Origin: an uncultured Verrucomicrobiota bacterium
GTDB lineage: Bacteria; Verrucomicrobiota; Verrucomicrobiae; Verrucomicrobiales; DEV007
Direction of reading: 5' to 3'
DNA: 64,000 nucleotides
Assembly: GCA_902591645.1 (NCBI GenBank)
Contig: CACJBM010000004.1
Location: 1-64,000, forward strand
Shown here: positions 1 through 7,881 of the stretch, one piece after another
Numbering within the stretch: position 1 is the first letter of the stretch
How the letters are laid out: each line of letters begins with the position of its first letter
Program-made: the position numbers and the translations under genes
Notes under the pieces: model-generated
Told to the model about the DNA's origin: nothing
Databases searched by the model: none
What the model saw: the letters and a program-made list of their open reading frames with translations, nothing else

Positions 1-76
1 AATGATTAATCTCATTGGCTCTTTCCAGTCCGATGCATGCATTTAGTAGCTTGGGCATGATAATAAGAATCTGATC

Positions 77-850
77 GTGTCTGGAATTGATTTAGATTTA
101 ATTTCCAGTATCGCTGTCACGGCTGGTTCCGTGATAATGGATATTTATGGGCGTGACTTTGAAGTGGATTTCAAATCCGATCAATCGCCTCTCACTGAAG
201 CCGACAGTCAGGCCAATGCAGTTATAATGGATGCTCTCTTTACCCATTATCCAAAGATCCCGATTATTTCAGAGGAGAACAAGGAAGTTGCTTATGCTGA
301 ACGTTCTGAATGGGAGCAGTTCTGGCTCGTTGATCCTCTGGACGGAACCAAGGAATTCATCAAGAAAAACGGTGAGTTTACCGTTAATATTGCACTCATC
401 AAGAAAGGGTTTCCCGTTGCCGGCATCGTATATAGACCGGTAGAGAGGATCTCCTATTCTGCCGAATCAGGCTCCGGTGCATTCAAGACATTAATTGGAG
501 GTGAAACTCAAAGGATCCTTAATGAAAGGCATTACTTGGATGAAGAGAAGGTTTCAGTCGTTGCTAGTCGTTCTCATCTTACACCAGAAGTGGCAGATTT
601 TGTTGAGGGGCTAAAGGAATTGGGAAAGGAAGTGGAGCTTATTTCTGTAGGGAGTTCTCTTAAGTTGTGCCTTGTTGCAGAAGGGTCAGCAAGCGTTTAT
701 CCACGTTTCGGACCGACCATGGAATGGGATACTGGCGCTGCACATGCCGTGGTGTTGGAATCTGGAAGAAATGTGATAAATCATGAGACAGGTGAATCGT
801 TAATATATAATAAGCCATCACTGTTGAATCCCTGGTTTATTGTTGAGTAA
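77..850 (+). CDS. cysQ: 3'(2'),5'-bisphosphate nucleotidase, CysQ-like
   Basis: Inositol-monophosphatase superfamily protein of 257 aa, the usual CysQ length. The family hydrolyses 3'-phosphoadenosine-5'-phosphate to AMP, recycling the by-product of sulfate activation and sulfotransfer, in the cytoplasm with Mg2+. Visible motifs are SPLTEAD (37-43), the metal-binding SEE (65-67), the signature WLVDPLDGTKEFIKKNGEF (83-101) with its DPLDGT metal loop, GSSLKLCLVAEG (192-203) and MEWDTGAAHAVV (215-226). The EFIKKNGEFTVNIALI stretch is typical of CysQ rather than of inositol phosphatases (SuhB). Start is GTG at 77; no strong Shine-Dalgarno is visible. It is followed 70 bp later by an SDR gene on the same strand. 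Family assignment is firm; the exact substrate is inferred. Confidence 0.92.
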   Translation: MSGIDLDLISSIAVTAGSVIMDIYGRDFEVDFKSDQSPLTEADSQANAVIMDALFTHYPKIPIISEENKEVAYAERSEWEQFWLVDPLDGTKEFIKKNGEFTVNIALIKKGFPVAGIVYRPVERISYSAESGSGAFKTLIGGETQRILNERHYLDEEKVSVVASRSHLTPEVADFVEGLKELGKEVELISVGSSLKLCLVAEGSASVYPRFGPTMEWDTGAAHAVVLESGRNVINHETGESLIYNKPSLLNPWFIVE

Positions 851-920
851 TCTTGAGGAAAGAAATTGAAAAAGAAGATAATTTGCAGGAAACCTTTTTT
901 GGAACTTATTTTTATTTAAT

Positions 921-1778
921 ATGAAGGTCATTGTCATAGGTGCTGGATTTGTGGGTAAGCCTCTCTGTGATCTTATGGAAGGGGCAGGTCATCATGTGGT
1001 TCGTGTGACTAGAAATGGGGCGGATAGTTCAGTGGCATGCGACGTTTCCAATCTCGAATCTTTGACGATGTTAAAAGAAGGAAAGGGAGCAGCTGATATT
1101 GTCATTCATTGTGCCAGTTCTGGGGGCATTGGAACGGACCGTGCGATTCGTTATCAGCAAGTATATGTGGATGGTTGTAATAATATAATAGAGACCTTTC
1201 CAGATTCTCGTTTTGTATTTGTTAGCAGTTCAAGCGTGTATGGTCAGAGAGATGGTTCAGTAGTTGATGAGGAATCAATTGCGAAGCCTCTTTCTGTTAC
1301 TAGCCAATTGCTTCTTCGAGCTGAAGGAATTACTTCTGAGTTTGGAGGCTCTGTTGCTCGATTAGCTGGAATCTATGGTCCTGGAAGGTCCTACCTATTA
1401 AAGAAATACATTGAGAAGAATTCGCAGATTGATGGAAACGAGTCTGATTCAGATGGTCGTTGGATCAATCAGATTCACAGAGATGATGCAGCTAGTGCAT
1501 TAGCTCATATGGTTGAGAAATCTGAGATGAATGGAATTTACAATGTTTGTGACGATACGCCGATGCTGCAGAGGTTCTGTTATGAGGAATTTGATCGCCG
1601 TTTTAAACAGGGATTACCGGAAGTCAAACCAGCCATTGAAAGTAAGGCACGGGGTTGGACTCATAAGAGAGTTTCTAATACTAAACTTAAGGAGACTGGA
1701 TGGGTTCCTAAGTACCCTTCATACTTTGATGCTCTGGACAAAGATAACGAATTGTTATCCTCCATCATAGGTGTTTAA
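921..1778 (+). CDS. Atypical extended-SDR family NAD(P)-binding protein (YeeF/epimerase-like)
   Basis: A 285-aa Rossmann-fold protein. The N-terminal dinucleotide motif GAGFVG (7-12) and the mid-protein SSSSVYGQ, RLAGIYGPGR and NQIHRDDAASA segments match the NAD-dependent epimerase/dehydratase family. The position where classical members carry the catalytic YxxxK reads roughly SVTSQLLLRAEG, lacking both Tyr and Lys, which is how atypical SDR subgroups near YeeF look. It may therefore bind nucleotide without the usual sugar-epimerase chemistry. The substrate cannot be read from the sequence. It is the last chromosomal gene before the integrated element, ending 28 bp before the left direct repeat. 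Confidence 0.8.
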   Translation: MKVIVIGAGFVGKPLCDLMEGAGHHVVRVTRNGADSSVACDVSNLESLTMLKEGKGAADIVIHCASSGGIGTDRAIRYQQVYVDGCNNIIETFPDSRFVFVSSSSVYGQRDGSVVDEESIAKPLSVTSQLLLRAEGITSEFGGSVARLAGIYGPGRSYLLKKYIEKNSQIDGNESDSDGRWINQIHRDDAASALAHMVEKSEMNGIYNVCDDTPMLQRFCYEEFDRRFKQGLPEVKPAIESKARGWTHKRVSNTKLKETGWVPKYPSYFDALDKDNELLSSIIGV

Positions 1779-1805
1779 GACCTATACTCAGATTTGTATT
1801 TTATT

Positions 1806-1850
1806 CTAGGCGAGGACAGGTTTGATAACGTTCGCGGGTCTTACGTCAGT
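1806..1850 (-). repeat. Left attachment site (att): orphan 3' end of a DUF1501 gene
   Basis: Read on the reverse strand this encodes DVRPANVIKPVLA and a TAG stop, matching the C-terminus GVRPANVIKPVLA plus TAA of the DUF1501 protein at the other end. The longest exact block with the right copy is TAGGCGAGGACAGG (1807-1820). Of the six differing positions, five are third-codon changes that leave the amino acids or the stop unchanged; the sixth changes Gly to Asp. No DUF1501 gene body is attached here, so the fragment is explained by site-specific integration into that gene's 3' end. Confidence 0.82.
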
Positions 1851-1950
1851 TCGATGGAATGAATTTCTTTCGGGAAAATAGCTGTGCTAGGGTTTTAAAA
1901 TTATTTTAAATAATTTTAAATCTAGAAATCGTTCAAAAAGAGATGTCAAA

Positions 1951-1970
1951 ACTTGTTCAAAACTTGTTCA
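1951..1970 (+). repeat. Candidate left arm-type recombinase binding repeats
   Basis: Two copies of ACTTGTTCA at 1951-1959 and 1962-1970, 11 bp apart, with a weaker AATCGTTCA at 1927-1935. A matching pair (AGTTGTTCA twice, again 11 bp apart) lies near the other end at 11377-11396 on the same strand. Their position roughly 75-105 bp inside each att repeat and the one-helical-turn spacing fit arm-type sites of a tyrosine recombinase; this role is inferred. Confidence 0.5.
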
Positions 1971-2058
1971 GTGGTTTTAATCGGATAAAATAAAAACAGT
2001 TTTTAGTAATGTTAGTAAACTAGTTGCTAAGATTTTAACGGGAGGTTACCTTTAATAA

Positions 2059-3531
2059 GTGGAGAAATTAAGTAAGGCTCAAAAGAAGAAAGTCGATCAG
2101 ATTGCGACAGTAGAGACGCAAGGAGATAGAGGTCATAGAGGGCGATTCTTAAAGCGTAAGTGCGCGGATCATGGATATCCTTCGCTTGCTGATGGGAAGA
2201 GTGTTCAGAGGACAGGAACAGGGTCTAAACAGAAGGTTTATCAGGTTTTATGGGCTAAGAGGGAAGAAGCGGGTCAGATGATAGAGGCTTATAAGACGTT
2301 AACGTCTCTAGAAAGGGAACAAATTTTGAATAGAGCCGCAGAGGTGAAGGCAAAGGGTCAGAATCCGTTGGATGCAATGACTTTAGGTGCTGGCAAATTG
2401 AATACAGAAACCGAATATGATGATATTCCAATCGGCACATTCTGGAAAGACTATGTTGCTGATAAGACTAGAGGTAAAAATATCGAGGATAAAGTCTGGA
2501 AATCGCCAAAACATCTCAAGGAAAATAGATGGTTTTACGAGAAGGAAAAGGATGGGATCTTCAGCCAACCTCTTAGCGTCTTTAGGGATAAGATCAAAGG
2601 TCGGAAACAGTTGGAGTTAATGTTTAAAAGATATGCAACTGAATGGAAAGCTAAGAAAACCTGTAAGTTAAAATTAAGTTATATCAGAGAATTTTTAAAA
2701 TGGATTGAGGAAGGAACTAAGGAAGGCGGGTTTACATTGAGCGGGGAAACCATTGGTGCGATCTGCTCCAGCAAGGCTGTAATCCCGAAAGGAAAAAAAG
2801 CATCAAGGGAAAATAGAGCCGCTACGATAGCACAGGCTTGTTCGCTAATAGATGGGATGAGTCATTGTAAATATCGAACCTGTAACAGAGGACGGCCTCC
2901 TCGTCCTAGAGCAGGTTACATAGTAATGAAGTTATTCATGGGGGCTAGAAGTGAACTTATCCCACTGTGGAAGTGGTCGGTATGGAATAAGGAGGCAGGT
3001 CGGATAGTCATCCCTGCGAATCAGACAAAAGGTAAGGAGGTAGATGTTGAATTTAATGTTTCGCAAATTCCACCTCTAGAGAAATTCCTGCCGTGGGCTT
3101 GGGAAATAGATGGTTGTCCCAGCGATAACGAATTCATTACTGGACATCATTGCCATACAGATGGGAATAGGAAGACATGGATAAATATGAACAAGAATAT
3201 TTTTTCTGTTTCAGAGAAACAAAGGCTCTATGACCTTTCTTCAGAAATTAAACCGAGAGAAACACATCACAATCTGGAGCGTTCAGCATTTATAACCTAC
3301 GGCAAGATTATGGCAGGTCTCGCAGAATCAGAAAGCATGGAAATTACTAGAGCTACGATTGCAAGGGTGGCAGAGGACGAGACTTGTTGGGGGGACTACG
3401 TCGATAAATCAGTCGATGTTGAATCAGCCAAAAAGTTCTTTGAGTTAACGCCAGATAATTATCAGCAGGTTCTTAAAGAAGAGGTCGGGAAAATTGAAGA
3501 ATATAATGCGCTTCAATTGAAGGCAGGATAA
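2059..3531 (+). CDS. Divergent tyrosine recombinase (integrase)
   Basis: A 490-aa protein, longer than most phage integrases (about 350-400). The C-terminal half has the layout of the phage-integrase catalytic domain: MGARSEL (294-300, first Arg at 297), a strand-turn segment with QTKGKEVDV (Lys 324), HHNLERSAF (403-411) where the His and second Arg are expected, and DYVDKSVDVESAKKFF (446-461) offering Tyr 447 as nucleophile. The His-to-Arg spacing is one residue longer than the common HxLRH box, so it is divergent. The N-terminal 200 residues are basic and probably include the arm- and core-binding domains. Start is GTG; GGAGG lies at 2041-2045, a long spacing. It lies just inside the left att site, as expected for the integrase of the element. 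Function is a confident inference from partial motifs and context. Confidence 0.75.
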   Translation: MEKLSKAQKKKVDQIATVETQGDRGHRGRFLKRKCADHGYPSLADGKSVQRTGTGSKQKVYQVLWAKREEAGQMIEAYKTLTSLEREQILNRAAEVKAKGQNPLDAMTLGAGKLNTETEYDDIPIGTFWKDYVADKTRGKNIEDKVWKSPKHLKENRWFYEKEKDGIFSQPLSVFRDKIKGRKQLELMFKRYATEWKAKKTCKLKLSYIREFLKWIEEGTKEGGFTLSGETIGAICSSKAVIPKGKKASRENRAATIAQACSLIDGMSHCKYRTCNRGRPPRPRAGYIVMKLFMGARSELIPLWKWSVWNKEAGRIVIPANQTKGKEVDVEFNVSQIPPLEKFLPWAWEIDGCPSDNEFITGHHCHTDGNRKTWINMNKNIFSVSEKQRLYDLSSEIKPRETHHNLERSAFITYGKIMAGLAESESMEITRATIARVAEDETCWGDYVDKSVDVESAKKFFELTPDNYQQVLKEEVGKIEEYNALQLKAG

Positions 3532-3626
3532 CTGGGAAGCTAGTGAAGAGACCACTGTTCTGAAATTGCCTAATACGTTATTCGTTACCGGTATCGTGGG
3601 AAGGATTCAAAGGCAATTTAAGAACA

Positions 3627-3650
3627 CAATGCTTCGCATTGGATTTTTTT
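3627..3650 (+). terminator. Intrinsic terminator after the integrase gene
   Basis: A 6-bp stem CAATGC/GCATTG (3627-3632 and 3636-3641) with a tight TTC loop is followed by GGA and a run of seven T (3644-3650). It separates the rightward integrase gene from the leftward HUH gene, whose stop codon lies immediately beyond. Confidence 0.65.
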
Positions 3651-3652
3651 AA

Positions 3653-4483
3653 TCAGAATGGTAGATCTTCTGCATCATTTTTAAGGATAGGAGATAGAGC
3701 TTCGCCTCTGATAATTTCATTTAAATTTGTAGCTCGCTCCCAATCTGAAATTTGATATGGATTTTCAACAGATTGGGTAATTGGGGCATCTTCATCTTTT
3801 GTATCAGGCTCTAGTTCACTATGGAGAGATAATAATTCTAAGTAATTTCCTTTTGTCATATAGGGTTGCAATTCAACTTCAATTGCTGATGGCTCTCTTT
3901 CATCAGGCTTAAAATAACTAATGCTTTTTCCGTGGGAACCTAAGAGATAAGAAGACTCAAATTCTTTGCTTAACGGAAAACCTTTATAACTGAAATTTTC
4001 TTTCTTAGAGACATAGTTAATGGCGTTCTCTTGTGATTGAATAAACACAAATCTAGTTAACTCGGTTTTGCTTTTAGCTTTAGTATAAAATGTTTTTATA
4101 TACTTATCTTTATAGTATTTAGCGGATACTGTCTCTAGAGCATCATAGACCAATTGCTTATCCAGCTTCTTTGCTATCTGCAAAAGAACGTGACAATGAG
4201 CATTGCCAACAGGCCCAAATTCATGGAACAAAGCATAATTGAATTGTTTTGTTTTTAGAGGTAATAAACAACGAAGTTTCCCCAAAATCCGATGCACCGT
4301 TTTTGAGCGGTGGGTATATGATGCGCTTGTGGTTCCGTTCCATAACCTAAATTTCTTTGCATGGCCTTTTCTAATAACGATGTGAATATCCCAGTGGTAG
4401 CGACTCAAGGTTTCAGACCAACCTTTTAATTCTTCAGCATATTCTTTCCATGCTCTTTGCTGTGCTTCTTCTTGTGAAATCAT
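3653..4483 (-). CDS. HUH endonuclease (rolling-circle replication initiator or relaxase-like protein)
   Basis: A 276-aa protein with the two diagnostic HUH-endonuclease motifs. GNAHCHVLLQ (93-102) supplies the metal-binding His-x-His (H96, H98), and INYVSKKE (155-162) supplies a single candidate nucleophile Tyr 157 followed three residues later by Lys 160, the YxxK arrangement of single-Tyr Rep proteins. HWDIHIVIRKGH (30-41) resembles the first conserved strand. The family nicks one strand at an origin and stays linked to the 5' end to start rolling-circle replication or transfer. The C-terminal 80 residues are acidic and unassigned; no helicase or primase domain is present. It is encoded convergently to the integrase gene. 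An iteron-like cluster lies 1.3 kb away at 5824-5964. I cannot tell replication from mobilisation by sequence alone. Confidence 0.78.
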   Translation of the reverse strand: MISQEEAQQRAWKEYAEELKGWSETLSRYHWDIHIVIRKGHAKKFRLWNGTTSASYTHRSKTVHRILGKLRCLLPLKTKQFNYALFHEFGPVGNAHCHVLLQIAKKLDKQLVYDALETVSAKYYKDKYIKTFYTKAKSKTELTRFVFIQSQENAINYVSKKENFSYKGFPLSKEFESSYLLGSHGKSISYFKPDEREPSAIEVELQPYMTKGNYLELLSLHSELEPDTKDEDAPITQSVENPYQISDWERATNLNEIIRGEALSPILKNDAEDLPF

Positions 4484-4839
4484 TGTTTAAAGACACTAAA
4501 AATAGATTCCACTTTGCAGGTGCATTTTTGTAAGAAATGACAAAAGTGAATAGCTCTATCAGTTAAATCTGCAAACTACTCTCATGGTTACTCGCTAATC
4601 TAAATCCACCCAAAAGCAGCAGAGGGCCGTTTTGGTGTGATGATTTTAACTGACGAGGCAACAAGCACCTTGCATATAAGTTATACACTTCGGGCCTCTT
4701 TTTTCTAATCAACGTCGAAGAAAAAGAAAAAAACTGAATTTAAATTAATAAAAATTCAAAGTGAGGTAAGCAGAGGACTAACTACACAAATAATTTTGGG
4801 TTTTTATCCTGTGTCAATCTGTGCCTTAATTAAACCAAT
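4484..4839. other. Gene-free stretch with a repeated AT-rich near-palindrome
   Basis: No convincing ORF. It holds CGGGCCTCT (4691-4699), followed by a T-run, and a 24-bp AT-rich near-palindrome (4735-4758, ends TGAATTT and AAATTCA) that recurs with 22 of 24 identity at 10023-10046. The reverse complement of CGGGCCTCT recurs at 10184-10192. It presumably contains the divergent promoters for the HUH gene (leftward) and the lipoprotein gene (rightward). Confidence 0.45.
4735..4758. repeat. AT-rich 24-bp repeat, left copy
   Basis: Near-palindrome with ends TGAATTT and AAATTCA. The other copy is 10023-10046 in the same orientation, 22 of 24 positions equal. Together they bracket the block of lipoproteins and unknown genes. 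Role unknown. Confidence 0.5.
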
Positions 4840-5742
4840 ATGAAAACATTTTTTGGGTTAATGATTTTGATTACAGGACTTGTTCTCTCATCAGGGTGTA
4901 ACAAAGAGAAACAGGAGACCGCTGAAATTGAGCCGATCTGTCTTCAACGGTTGGAGGCAGCCGTTGGAAAAGTCAGAGCGGTTAGCTCTTCTTTATCAAG
5001 TGGAATGACCGCAGAGGAGGTGAGAAACAAGTGCAACGACGCGGTCGCGGCTTTACAGGACGCAGCAGATCTATTTGAGGCGAAAAACCAAAGCTCTCAG
5101 CCGCTGGGAATAGCAGATCTTCAAGTGCTTATCTCTGACTGGAGTGAAAGCCTTTCCACAGCTGGAAGAGGGTTCAAAGAGAAGGTCAAAGCCTACGAAA
5201 CAAAGAGACAACGACTTGCCAGTGAATCATTTAATGGGTTCCAGTTTCACTCGGACTACGGTTCCGATGATGGTCATTGGAACCTAAAAAATAATAATTG
5301 GGATCAGGATTCCACTGCCGAAATGTCTTTCTACAAATGGCAGCAACTGAACCGAAGATTTCCCATACTTCGTTCGAGTTATTATTACCGCAACGAACAT
5401 GGACCCGTAAAAATCCCAAGTTCGTTAATCGAGAAAATGCTGGCTTGGGAAATAGAGCCATGGCCAGCAGGGCAAAAAAAGTTTCTGGATTCGTTCCTCG
5501 GAGAGGAGATGGTCCCAGAGCTGAAGTATTTCGACGACGGCAGCTCGGGACTGATCGGACGGATTTACTTCTGTTTTGAGGATCGTGGGCCAGCTCGATT
5601 AGATAAACAACTTGGGATCACAAGAGGCGGGTTAAGAAGCTGTGCGATTCATTATAAATCCGCAGTGTTAACTACGGGAATTATCTCCGTAATTGGCGAG
5701 GAAGCTCGGAAACTTGATCTAAAGATCAAGGCTCTGCTGTAG
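4840..5742 (+). CDS. Unknown predicted lipoprotein, 300 aa
   Basis: I do not recognise a family. The N-terminus MKTFFGLMILITGLVLSSGC is a clear lipoprotein signal peptide with lipobox LSSGC, so the mature protein should be lipid-anchored at Cys 20. The mature part begins with a helical, charged region (to about residue 125), then a Trp/Tyr-rich region (FNGFQFHSDYGSDDGHW, SFYKWQQLNRRFP) and ends with a mixed domain containing FCFEDRGPARLDKQLG. It opens the rightward half of the integrated element, 356 bp after the divergent HUH gene. It may be cargo or have a surface role in the element's life cycle; nothing in the sequence decides this. Confidence 0.75.
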   Translation: MKTFFGLMILITGLVLSSGCNKEKQETAEIEPICLQRLEAAVGKVRAVSSSLSSGMTAEEVRNKCNDAVAALQDAADLFEAKNQSSQPLGIADLQVLISDWSESLSTAGRGFKEKVKAYETKRQRLASESFNGFQFHSDYGSDDGHWNLKNNNWDQDSTAEMSFYKWQQLNRRFPILRSSYYYRNEHGPVKIPSSLIEKMLAWEIEPWPAGQKKFLDSFLGEEMVPELKYFDDGSSGLIGRIYFCFEDRGPARLDKQLGITRGGLRSCAIHYKSAVLTTGIISVIGEEARKLDLKIKALL

Positions 5743-5823
5743 CAGAAAGAAATCAGAAGGAAAACTTACTTTTGGGGCCAGTGAGTTCTGGTTGAATATA
5801 ATTTTTTTATATTAGTAATCTTA

Positions 5824-5964
5824 TATAAGTATAAGTCTTTATATAAGGTATGGTTTAACTAAGTCTTAGATACCTTATCTAAGGTCTAAGCTCATTTAAG
5901 GATCTAAGCCTCTAAGTCTTTAGTAAGGCTCTAAGGCTTAAATGAGGTTAACGAAGTTTCTTAG
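5824..5964. repeat. CTAAG/CTTAG iteron-like cluster, candidate replication origin
   Basis: Within 106 bp there are eight copies of CTAAG or its complement: 5859-5863, 5865-5869 (reverse), 5879-5883, 5886-5890, 5904-5908, 5912-5916, 5931-5935 and 5960-5964 (reverse). Three TATAAG variants precede them (from about 5824). Several are preceded by T or followed by G, giving a TCTAAGG-like consensus. It lies in a 322-bp gap between two rightward genes, inside the element with the HUH gene. Direct short repeats of this kind are typical of initiator binding sites or multi-copy operators; the origin role is inferred. Confidence 0.5.
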
Positions 5965-6064
5965 CTCTTACAGTTGAAACTCCATTTTAGGAAATAGAAC
6001 TGAAAAAAATAAATTTCTTTGATCAGAAAAGGTCAGAAATGAAATAAACAGTGTAAGAGGAAGT

Positions 6065-6235
6065 ATGGATAATACTTCTAATAATAAAAGGGGCCGAAAA
6101 GTCGGCAGTGAGACTTGCAAAAGAGTTAAGGTCAAAGATTTACTCAATCACTTAAGTGAGGGGGCATCAGTGCCAGTGGCACAAAAGTTCCTCAATACAG
6201 TTGGAATTCCTTTCAACGAACAAAAATCAGAGTAG
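6065..6235 (+). CDS. Small basic protein of unknown function, 56 aa
   Basis: A short ORF starting at ATG 6065 with AGAGGAAG just upstream (6056-6063) and ending at TAG 6233-6235. The protein begins MDNTSNNKRGRKVGSETCKR, rich in Lys and Arg, and continues with VKDLLNHLSEGASVPVAQKF, a likely amphipathic helical part. It follows the iteron cluster and precedes a 252-aa gene. The basic N-terminus would suit nucleic-acid binding, for example control of the adjacent repeats, but no family is recognised. Coding status rests on the ribosome-binding site and the protein-like composition. Confidence 0.5.
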   Translation: MDNTSNNKRGRKVGSETCKRVKVKDLLNHLSEGASVPVAQKFLNTVGIPFNEQKSE

Positions 6236-6304
6236 GGCCGCACCCAGCCCCCAGCAAAATCAGGAATGTTTTTGTTTGTGGGGGCTGTGAGGAAACCCTT
6301 ACCT

Positions 6305-7024
6305 ATGTTCAGTAATAATATATTCGGTAACAGTATCATTGAACCGTTCACGATGAGGCAAATGCTGGGGTCATCGCATCCGATGGTTAGGTATGAGGAG
6401 AATACTAAGAAGCTGGAACAGCCCGTTCAGATTGAGCGATTCGAAATAAACAAAAAAATCAAATCACCTATCGAAGGATATACATTCTTTGAGGCTAAAG
6501 GGATTGGGATGGGATACAGTGGCGATGTTCTTGATAAAAAGTTGTATTACGGAACGAGGGAATTGGATTGTTTCTTCTTTAAGAGAGATGCTGATGGTTT
6601 CACCTCCATTTTTAAAATTGATGAGAAGTTTGGGCAGATTTTAGTTATTCAACAGGAGAAGCCATCCATAAGCAGATTAAAAATTAATTTAAAAGCGTTA
6701 CATAAGCTTGTCTTTAATAAGCTGAATGCAGCAGTTGCAATCGCAAGAGGCGCACCCCCAACTGATGATATTGGGACTTGGTTCAATGACCGAAGACTAG
6801 AGAAAGTTCAATGGTCTGATGAGAAGAGCATAAAGATACCAAGACTCTCGTTGTTCTGGTGCAATGTCATACCGCAAATGATACCTGAGAGGTTAGTTGA
6901 TAAGAAAGCTAAGCATGATGGTTTGATTTGGTTAGGGTCGCAGGAAGCAATCAACGCTCTAGGTAAAGAGCTAGTGGATGAAATCAATGAAGAGATGAAT
7001 GAAAAGATTAGATGGCGTTTGTAG
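6305..7024 (+). CDS. Unknown protein, about 239 aa
   Basis: Not recognised. The frame is open from an ATG at 6266, but the extra 13 residues (MFLFVGAVRKPLP) look like upstream non-coding sequence; ATG 6305 (MFSNNIFGNS) follows GAGGA at about 12 bp spacing and is preferred with low certainty. The protein is soluble-looking, with a mixed alpha/beta composition, a Lys-rich first third, KINLKALHKLVFNKLNAAVA in the middle and an acidic helical tail ELVDEINEEMNEKIRW. No signal peptide, membrane segment or cysteine motif. Its end overlaps the next gene by 13 bp and that gene overlaps the following one by ATGA, so 6305-7850 is a translationally coupled operon of the element. Confidence 0.65.
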   Translation: MFSNNIFGNSIIEPFTMRQMLGSSHPMVRYEENTKKLEQPVQIERFEINKKIKSPIEGYTFFEAKGIGMGYSGDVLDKKLYYGTRELDCFFFKRDADGFTSIFKIDEKFGQILVIQQEKPSISRLKINLKALHKLVFNKLNAAVAIARGAPPTDDIGTWFNDRRLEKVQWSDEKSIKIPRLSLFWCNVIPQMIPERLVDKKAKHDGLIWLGSQEAINALGKELVDEINEEMNEKIRWRL

Positions 7025-7230
7025 AGCTAATCAAAACACAGGATCACTTGGGCAATTCTCTATGGTTTCAAATCTTCCAACATGATGATGGTGACTATGT
7101 TCATAACCTTATCTTTAATGGTGAAGAAACATGGATTAATGACGAGGATGCGTGGCTTTTTAAGACATACCAGCAGTGCGTGGATCATGTGCTTGATCTA
7201 ATTAATGATATCAATAAAATCGGAGCATGA
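7012..7230 (+). CDS. Unknown acidic protein, 72 aa
   Basis: A small acidic protein, rich in Trp, Asp and His, for example FQIFQHDDGDYVHNLIFNGE and TWINDEDAWLFKTYQ. No signal peptide or membrane segment. It starts inside the end of the preceding gene (13-bp overlap) and its stop overlaps the next start as ATGA. This tight coupling is the main evidence that it is a real gene. Acidic small proteins in mobile elements are sometimes DNA mimics or host-defence inhibitors, but there is no direct evidence here. Confidence 0.6.
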   Translation: MAFVELIKTQDHLGNSLWFQIFQHDDGDYVHNLIFNGEETWINDEDAWLFKTYQQCVDHVLDLINDINKIGA

Positions 7231-7850
7231 AGTATATCGTTCATTTTACAGATGAAAAAGGCGAAAGAAAGTTTGGCGAAGATGCCACAATAGAGGCTGT
7301 TGATCCTGAAGATGCTGTAGCAAAATTTATAGCTAACAAAGAAAAAATTTACTTTCATTGTCTTGTTGTCTGGGGATTTGCGGGAAAACGAAAACTTGTA
7401 ACACTTGCAGATGAAATTAAAAAGTTTGAAGAGAAAAATAAAAAGTTGGAAGAGAAAAAAAAGAATGAGCGCAATGAAGTCTTACAAAAAATTCAAGAGA
7501 ATGCAGATAATCTCAAAAACTTTTCTTATCTAGAACTACCAGCAGAAGAAAGAAATGAGATTTATAATTTTCTTTCATACCTATCAGCAGAGCTAGAAAA
7601 ACGCCCTTTAGACAAAGAGGAAATAGAATTCCTTAAAGCTTGGCATCAATTAAAAGACCGAGAAATCGGGGAGCAATTGTTAACTAAAAATGAGATGTCT
7701 AAACCTAAAAGCGAACAAGGAAAATCAGCCTTTAGTAAAACAGCATGGGCTACTGGTTTTGCAATGCAAGGAATGGCTACACAGAATACTTTAAATGATA
7801 TTGCTGACGACGTAAGCGATATAAGTGATAGCGGCGGTGGTTTTGATTGA
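7227..7850 (+). CDS. Unknown protein with coiled coil and Gly/Asp tail, 207 aa
   Basis: Last gene of the coupled 6305-7850 operon, starting in the ATGA overlap. The first 60 residues (MKYIVHFTDEKGERKFGEDA, DPEDAVAKF) form a small alpha/beta unit. Residues about 68-90 are an almost pure Lys/Glu helix (KKFEEKNKKLEEKKKNERNE), a strong coiled-coil candidate. A further helical part follows, and the tail TLNDIADDVSDISDSGGGFD is acidic and probably disordered. No family recognised. It could be a structural or partner-binding protein of the element. Confidence 0.65.
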   Translation: MKYIVHFTDEKGERKFGEDATIEAVDPEDAVAKFIANKEKIYFHCLVVWGFAGKRKLVTLADEIKKFEEKNKKLEEKKKNERNEVLQKIQENADNLKNFSYLELPAEERNEIYNFLSYLSAELEKRPLDKEEIEFLKAWHQLKDREIGEQLLTKNEMSKPKSEQGKSAFSKTAWATGFAMQGMATQNTLNDIADDVSDISDSGGGFD

Positions 7851-7881
7851 TCCTATAAACTAAAATCAATATACTAAAACC

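Noticed and set aside
5824..5964. A CRISPR array, because of the many short repeats.
   Set aside because: The repeat unit is only 5-7 bp, spacing is irregular (7-29 bp), both orientations occur and no cas genes are present.
6148..6351. A 67-codon reverse frame over the small basic gene.
   Set aside because: It has no ribosome-binding site and overlaps two rightward genes with better support.
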